A stretch of 64,000 nucleotides of DNA from an uncultured Oscillospiraceae bacterium (GTDB taxonomy: Bacteria; Bacillota; Clostridia; Oscillospirales; Ruminococcaceae). Positions 60,729 to 64,000 of this stretch are shown piece after piece (positions within the stretch are counted from its first letter, which is position 1; the number at the start of each line of letters is the position of its first letter). Made by a program: the position numbers and the translations under genes. The stretch spans positions 99,650 through 163,649 of the forward strand of contig UQDG01000003.1 in the NCBI GenBank assembly GCA_900539695.1, in the 5' to 3' direction. Below the pieces are notes generated by a model. It saw only the letters and a program-made list of their open reading frames with translations, made no database searches and had not been told where the DNA came from.

Positions 60729-62066
60729 TCATTTGCCTCCTTTCCGCAGTTCGCCCAGGTACCATGCCTTGGCAAGCGTCATTGTCTGGCTGACGGGGCG
60801 CTTGGCCGGGCAGGCATAGGTACAGCTGCCGCAGGCAACGCAGAGGTCGACGCAGCGGGCTTTCAGGGTGTCAAAATCCTTGTTGTTGAAGGCCGCAACC
60901 GCCTCCACAGGTTCCAGGCCCATGGGGCAGGCCTCAATGCAGCGGCCGCAGCGGATGCAGGCCGAAGGCTCCGGCAGGACAGCTGCCTGCTTGCTGAACA
61001 GCAAAAGGCCGTTGTTCTGCTTCAGCACGGGGTAGTCCGCGCTGGGGGCAGCGCCGCCCATCATGGGGCCGCCGAAGATGATTTTGCCCAGTTCGACACC
61101 CTCTTTGATGCCGCCGCAGGCTTCAATCACATCACGGTACAGCGTGCCGATGGGCACCTCGATATTCTGCGGCTTGGCAATGGCATCGCCCTCGACGGTG
61201 ACACGCTTGGATACCAGAGGAATACCAGTTTTCAGGTACTTGCCCAGGGTGGATACACTGGTCACGTTCATAATCACGCAGCCGGCGTCGGCGGGCAGAC
61301 CGGGTTTGCCGGTGGGGCCCACCTGGGGCACCTCACGGCCGGTGCAGGTCTCCACAAGCGTTTTCTCAGCGCCCTGCGGGTAACGCATGGGCAGCGGCTT
61401 GACCTCGACACCCTTCATATTGCGCACGAGAGAGCAGAGCAGGTCGATGCACTCCGGCTTATTGCGCTCGATACCGATGATGCAGTGCGGGATCTCGCAG
61501 TACTTCATGACAGCTTCGATACCGGAGATGATGGTATCGCTGCACTCAAGCATTTCGCGGCAGTCAGTGGTCAGGTAAGGCTCACACTCGGCTGCGTTGA
61601 TGAGCAGCGTATCGATGGTATTGGCAGCCAGCTTGACATGGGCCGGGAAACCGGCGCCGCCTACGCCCACCAGGCCGCAGTTCTGCACGGCAGCCATCAG
61701 GCTGGGTTTGTCGGTGACCGTCGGTGGTACGCAGGCCGGGTCGATGGTCTGCTCGCCGTCGGTCTTGATGGCAACGGCAGTCGTCATGCTGCCGTTGACC
61801 ATGCGCATCGGGGCAACATCCTGTACCGTGCCGGATACGCTGGAATAAATGCTGGCACTGACAAAGCCGCCAGCCTTGCCGATGAGAGTACCAACCATAA
61901 CGGTGTCGCCTTTTTTGACGACGGGCTCGGCCGGGGCACCGATGTGCATCGACATGGGAATAATGACATGCTCAGGCGTAGGCATCTTAACGGTGGCCAG
62001 CCCGGCAGTCGCTTTCGCATGGGGCACATTCGCGCCTTTGGCGGAGCGTTTCAGGGATTTGAACAA
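60729..62066 (-). CDS. rnfC: Rnf complex subunit RnfC
   Basis: 445 residues from a TTG start at 62066 with GGGGGAAAT upstream; the longer frame would add 63 residues unlike RnfC. NADH/FMN-binding region (GVGGAGFPAHVKLAANTIDTLLINAAECEPY) and two 4Fe-4S motifs CIRCGRCIEACPMGL and CVACGSCTYACPAKRP at the C-terminus. It exchanges electrons with NAD+. First gene of rnfCDGEAB, the usual clostridial order. Confidence 0.95.
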   Translation of the reverse strand: MFKSLKRSAKGANVPHAKATAGLATVKMPTPEHVIIPMSMHIGAPAEPVVKKGDTVMVGTLIGKAGGFVSASIYSSVSGTVQDVAPMRMVNGSMTTAVAIKTDGEQTIDPACVPPTVTDKPSLMAAVQNCGLVGVGGAGFPAHVKLAANTIDTLLINAAECEPYLTTDCREMLECSDTIISGIEAVMKYCEIPHCIIGIERNKPECIDLLCSLVRNMKGVEVKPLPMRYPQGAEKTLVETCTGREVPQVGPTGKPGLPADAGCVIMNVTSVSTLGKYLKTGIPLVSKRVTVEGDAIAKPQNIEVPIGTLYRDVIEACGGIKEGVELGKIIFGGPMMGGAAPSADYPVLKQNNGLLLFSKQAAVLPEPSACIRCGRCIEACPMGLEPVEAVAAFNNKDFDTLKARCVDLCVACGSCTYACPAKRPVSQTMTLAKAWYLGELRKGGK

Positions 62067-62255
62067 GCTATTTCCCCCATTCTGGTTTGGCACAGCGGAC
62101 GGTTGAACGCCCCTGCTGTGCCCTGATTTTTGTGCCCACCAGGCGGAAACGCACGGTTTTAACGGCGTTCTCTCCCCGCGAAACGGGCAATAATACGATT
62201 TCATTGTAACCGCCTTTAAAAAGCAAGTCAAGGCGATTCGGTACACTTCGGCCAA

Positions 62256-62371
62256 ACTGTCAGAAAGAGAGCAATTTATGCAAAACTTTGGCTCTTTGTT
62301 GCAGAATTTGTACGATTCTTGCAGGAATTGTGAATTTTATAACGTCAAATTTATGACAATTTTTCCATACC
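62256..62371. other. Intergenic region upstream of rnfC
   Basis: AT-rich, holds the rnf promoter but no clean pair of boxes could be chosen (TTGACG and TTATAAAAT lie within it at poor spacing). No gene seen. Confidence 0.4.
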
Positions 62372-62402
62372 GAAACAGACGGCCCCAAAACAGGACCGTC
62401 TG
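62372..62402 (-). terminator. Terminator of pepV-like gene
   Basis: Minus strand CAGACGG pairs with CCGTCTG with a U-rich loop, then TTTCGG; the T-run is short, so moderate confidence. Confidence 0.65.
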
Positions 62403-62426
62403 CTTACCTATTTAAATATAAATCAA

Positions 62427-63821
62427 TTACAGCTCGATCTCCTGCAGGCGCAGCAGGGCGAGGATATAGATCTTCAGCGCTTCGATCAGCTTATCGAAGT
62501 TGGCACCCTCGTTGGCACCGTGCATCGGGCCGGCGAATTCCGGCAGGGGCAGGTCGGTGTGCTCGGGGCCGAAGCTGACCGCATAGGGGAAGTGGCGGGC
62601 GTAGGTGCCGCCGCCCATGGTAAAGGGGGTCTTGCCCTCACCGGTCACATCGTTGTAGGTGGTGATCAGCGTCTGGATAGCCGGGCTGTCGGCTGCGATG
62701 TAGAACGGCACGCGGCTGGACAGGTCCTCCAGGTGGGCAGCGTCGCCGCAGACCTGGGTCATGATGGCGGTCATCTTCTCGGGGTCGGTATTGGTGGGAT
62801 AGCGGCAATCGAAGCTCTGGCGGATAACGCCGTCCTTCATCTCGATCGTGCCGCCGATAATGGTCAGCGGGTCGAACAGGCCGTCGTCTGCGGCAATGCC
62901 CAGGGCACTGCCGTCGGTGGAGGCGTGCAGGGTGTGCAGCACCTGCAGGTAGGCATCCTCCTGTGGGGTGCAGACGCCGCTCTTGAGCAGGCAATCCACG
63001 ATCAGGCTGATGGCGTTGACGGTGCCTTCGGGCATGGCGGCGTGTCCGCTCTTACCCCAGCCGCGGATGATGGTGGAGCCACCCTCCCCTGCCTCGAAGG
63101 TCACGCCTTCGGTCTGGACCAGGGCGCCGGCGGCGACCTGCACAGTGCAGGAAGCGCGGTCCGGCACGGCGTTGTGAGCCACGCCGCCCTCAAAGGCGGT
63201 GATGATGCCGTCCAGCTTGGGGCTGACGATCTCGCCGTTGAAGCCGCCCTTCTCGCCGTTGCAGACCGGGAACTCGGCATCCGGAGTGAAGCAGAAAGCG
63301 GGCATAGGGTAATGCTCGGCGTAGTAGTCCACATCGTGCATGTTGGTCTCCTCGTTGGCGCCAAGCAGGGCGCGGACGGGGTACTTCAGCTGCACGCCGC
63401 TGTCTTTCAGATACTTCAGCGCATACAGGCACAGGATGCTGGGACCTTTGTCATCGGCCACGCCGCGGCCCAACAGCCAGCCATCCCGCACGCGGACGGT
63501 GTAGGGGTCGGCGTCCCAGCCGTTGCCCTCGGGCACTACATCGGTGTGGGTGATGGTGGCCAGGAACTTCTGGTCGTCAGCGATAGTGCCGGTCTCAGCC
63601 CAGCCGATGTAGCTGTCGGCGTTGCAGGTGGAAAGGCCCAGCTCCTCGGCAATTTCCAGTGCCTTGGCCAGCGCGGCCTTGGGGCCGGGGCCGAACGGGG
63701 CACCGGGGGCAGCTTCGCCCTCGACACTGGGAACGGCCACCAGACGGGTGATGTCCCGCAGGATGTTGTCGCGGTTTTCTTCGGCAAAGGCGTCGATGGA
63801 CGCCCAACGCGGATCATTCAT
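62427..63821 (-). CDS. pepV: M20 family dipeptidase, PepV-like
   Basis: 464 residues. Zinc ligands of the M20 family: THTDVVPEG (His), GRGVADDKGPS (bridging Asp), ANEETNMHDVDYY (catalytic Glu pair), FTPDAEFP (Asp) and the C-terminal PMHGANEGANFD (His). PepV-type enzymes cleave dipeptides including carnosine-like substrates in the cytoplasm; no signal peptide is present. GGAGGATTCC precedes the ATG at 63821. Monocistronic. Confidence 0.93.
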   Translation of the reverse strand: MNDPRWASIDAFAEENRDNILRDITRLVAVPSVEGEAAPGAPFGPGPKAALAKALEIAEELGLSTCNADSYIGWAETGTIADDQKFLATITHTDVVPEGNGWDADPYTVRVRDGWLLGRGVADDKGPSILCLYALKYLKDSGVQLKYPVRALLGANEETNMHDVDYYAEHYPMPAFCFTPDAEFPVCNGEKGGFNGEIVSPKLDGIITAFEGGVAHNAVPDRASCTVQVAAGALVQTEGVTFEAGEGGSTIIRGWGKSGHAAMPEGTVNAISLIVDCLLKSGVCTPQEDAYLQVLHTLHASTDGSALGIAADDGLFDPLTIIGGTIEMKDGVIRQSFDCRYPTNTDPEKMTAIMTQVCGDAAHLEDLSSRVPFYIAADSPAIQTLITTYNDVTGEGKTPFTMGGGTYARHFPYAVSFGPEHTDLPLPEFAGPMHGANEGANFDKLIEALKIYILALLRLQEIEL

Positions 63822-63883
63822 AAAGGAATCCTCCTATAAATTTACGTTTGTACTAGTATAACACAAAGCGGAAAAAAGTAAAA

Positions 63884-63937
63884 GGCAGTACCGCACAAAT
63901 CCTAATGCCTTTGCAGCAAAAGTTGTGCAGTACCGCC
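63884..63937. repeat. 54-bp miniature inverted-repeat element
   Basis: GGCAGTACCGCACAA at one end and TTGTGCAGTACCGCC at the other form a nearly perfect inverted repeat around a 24-base centre. The ends resemble those of the 172-bp element (GGCAATACCGCA.AATT), so it may be a shortened relative. Confidence 0.65.
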
Positions 63938-63949
63938 TGGAGGTGTTAA

Positions 63950-64000
63950 GGCAATACCGCACAATTCTAAGTGCCGATACGGCGAGCGAGGTGCGGCAGC
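63950..64000 (+). repeat. 172-bp MITE-like element, copy 3 (cut by window end)
   Basis: The first 51 bases match copy 2 with one difference (C for T within the terminal repeat). The flank is TTAA rather than ATAA. The rest lies beyond the window. Confidence 0.85.

Noticed and set aside
62067..62255. An N-terminal extension of RnfC
   Set aside because: The extension is rich in Cys/Trp/Pro, unlike RnfC; the TTG at 62066 has a good ribosome site.

Overview
The window reads as chromosomal DNA of a GC-rich anaerobic Clostridia-type Firmicute. Pointers are AGGAGG-type ribosome sites, sigma-A promoters, a T-box leader on pheST, PolC-type replicase, YlxM-Ffh, SpoIIID, GlgC/GlgD pairing, flavodiiron protein FprA, and a complete Rnf complex. 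Gene content and composition resemble the Oscillospiraceae/Ruminococcaceae (Faecalibacterium, Gemmiger, Subdoligranulum and relatives). That placement is inference; no 16S gene is present. I saw no prophage, transposase, plasmid gene or CRISPR array.

Layout. 0-8.6 kb: pheT (partial) and pheS behind a T-box, a Bax-inhibitor-1 family protein, hemW, a NitT/TauT-type ABC operon, and divergently a Crp/Fnr regulator with a small protein, a glycosyltransferase and a flavin reductase. 8.6-19.2 kb: an Mgl-type sugar ABC transporter with an extra small membrane protein, then a second sugar-binding lipoprotein, a YesM-type kinase, a YesN-type regulator and a large unknown membrane protein. 19.3-26.1 kb: uvrC, ptsH and the ylxM-ffh-rpsP-khpA-rimM-trmD operon, where TrmD carries a C-terminal GNAT domain. 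26.3-31.7 kb: a CysK-like protein, two paralogous WG-repeat/SH3 lipoproteins, spoIIID, dCMP deaminase and a uridine kinase gene with an in-frame stop. 31.7-35.1 kb: thiamin salvage (thiM, thiW behind a TPP riboswitch; thiE divergent) and a C39-like lipoprotein.

35.4-42.7 kb: glycogen genes glgB-glgC-glgD-glgA and an anchored SGNH hydrolase. 42.8-52.8 kb: the conserved pyrH-frr-cdsA-dxr-rseP-ispG-polC run, without uppS between frr and cdsA. 53.0-55.0 kb: a Spo0A-like regulator with a degenerate receiver, a kinase-like ATPase without an evident phosphoacceptor histidine, and a small unknown protein. 55.2-64 kb: a tRNA-Val(CAC) with two stem mismatches, fprA behind a nearly G-free leader, rnfCDGEAB and a PepV-type dipeptidase.

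The least ordinary features are a 172-bp MITE-like repeat (two full copies, one cut by the window end, and a possible 54-bp miniature relative), the TrmD-GNAT fusion, the interrupted uridine kinase, the divergent Spo0A-like module, the chimeric-looking tRNA, and several candidate operators and leaders. Together the genes describe a fermentative anaerobe that imports sugars, stores glycogen, couples ferredoxin oxidation to an ion gradient through Rnf, and reduces oxygen through FprA. All functions are inferred from sequence alone.
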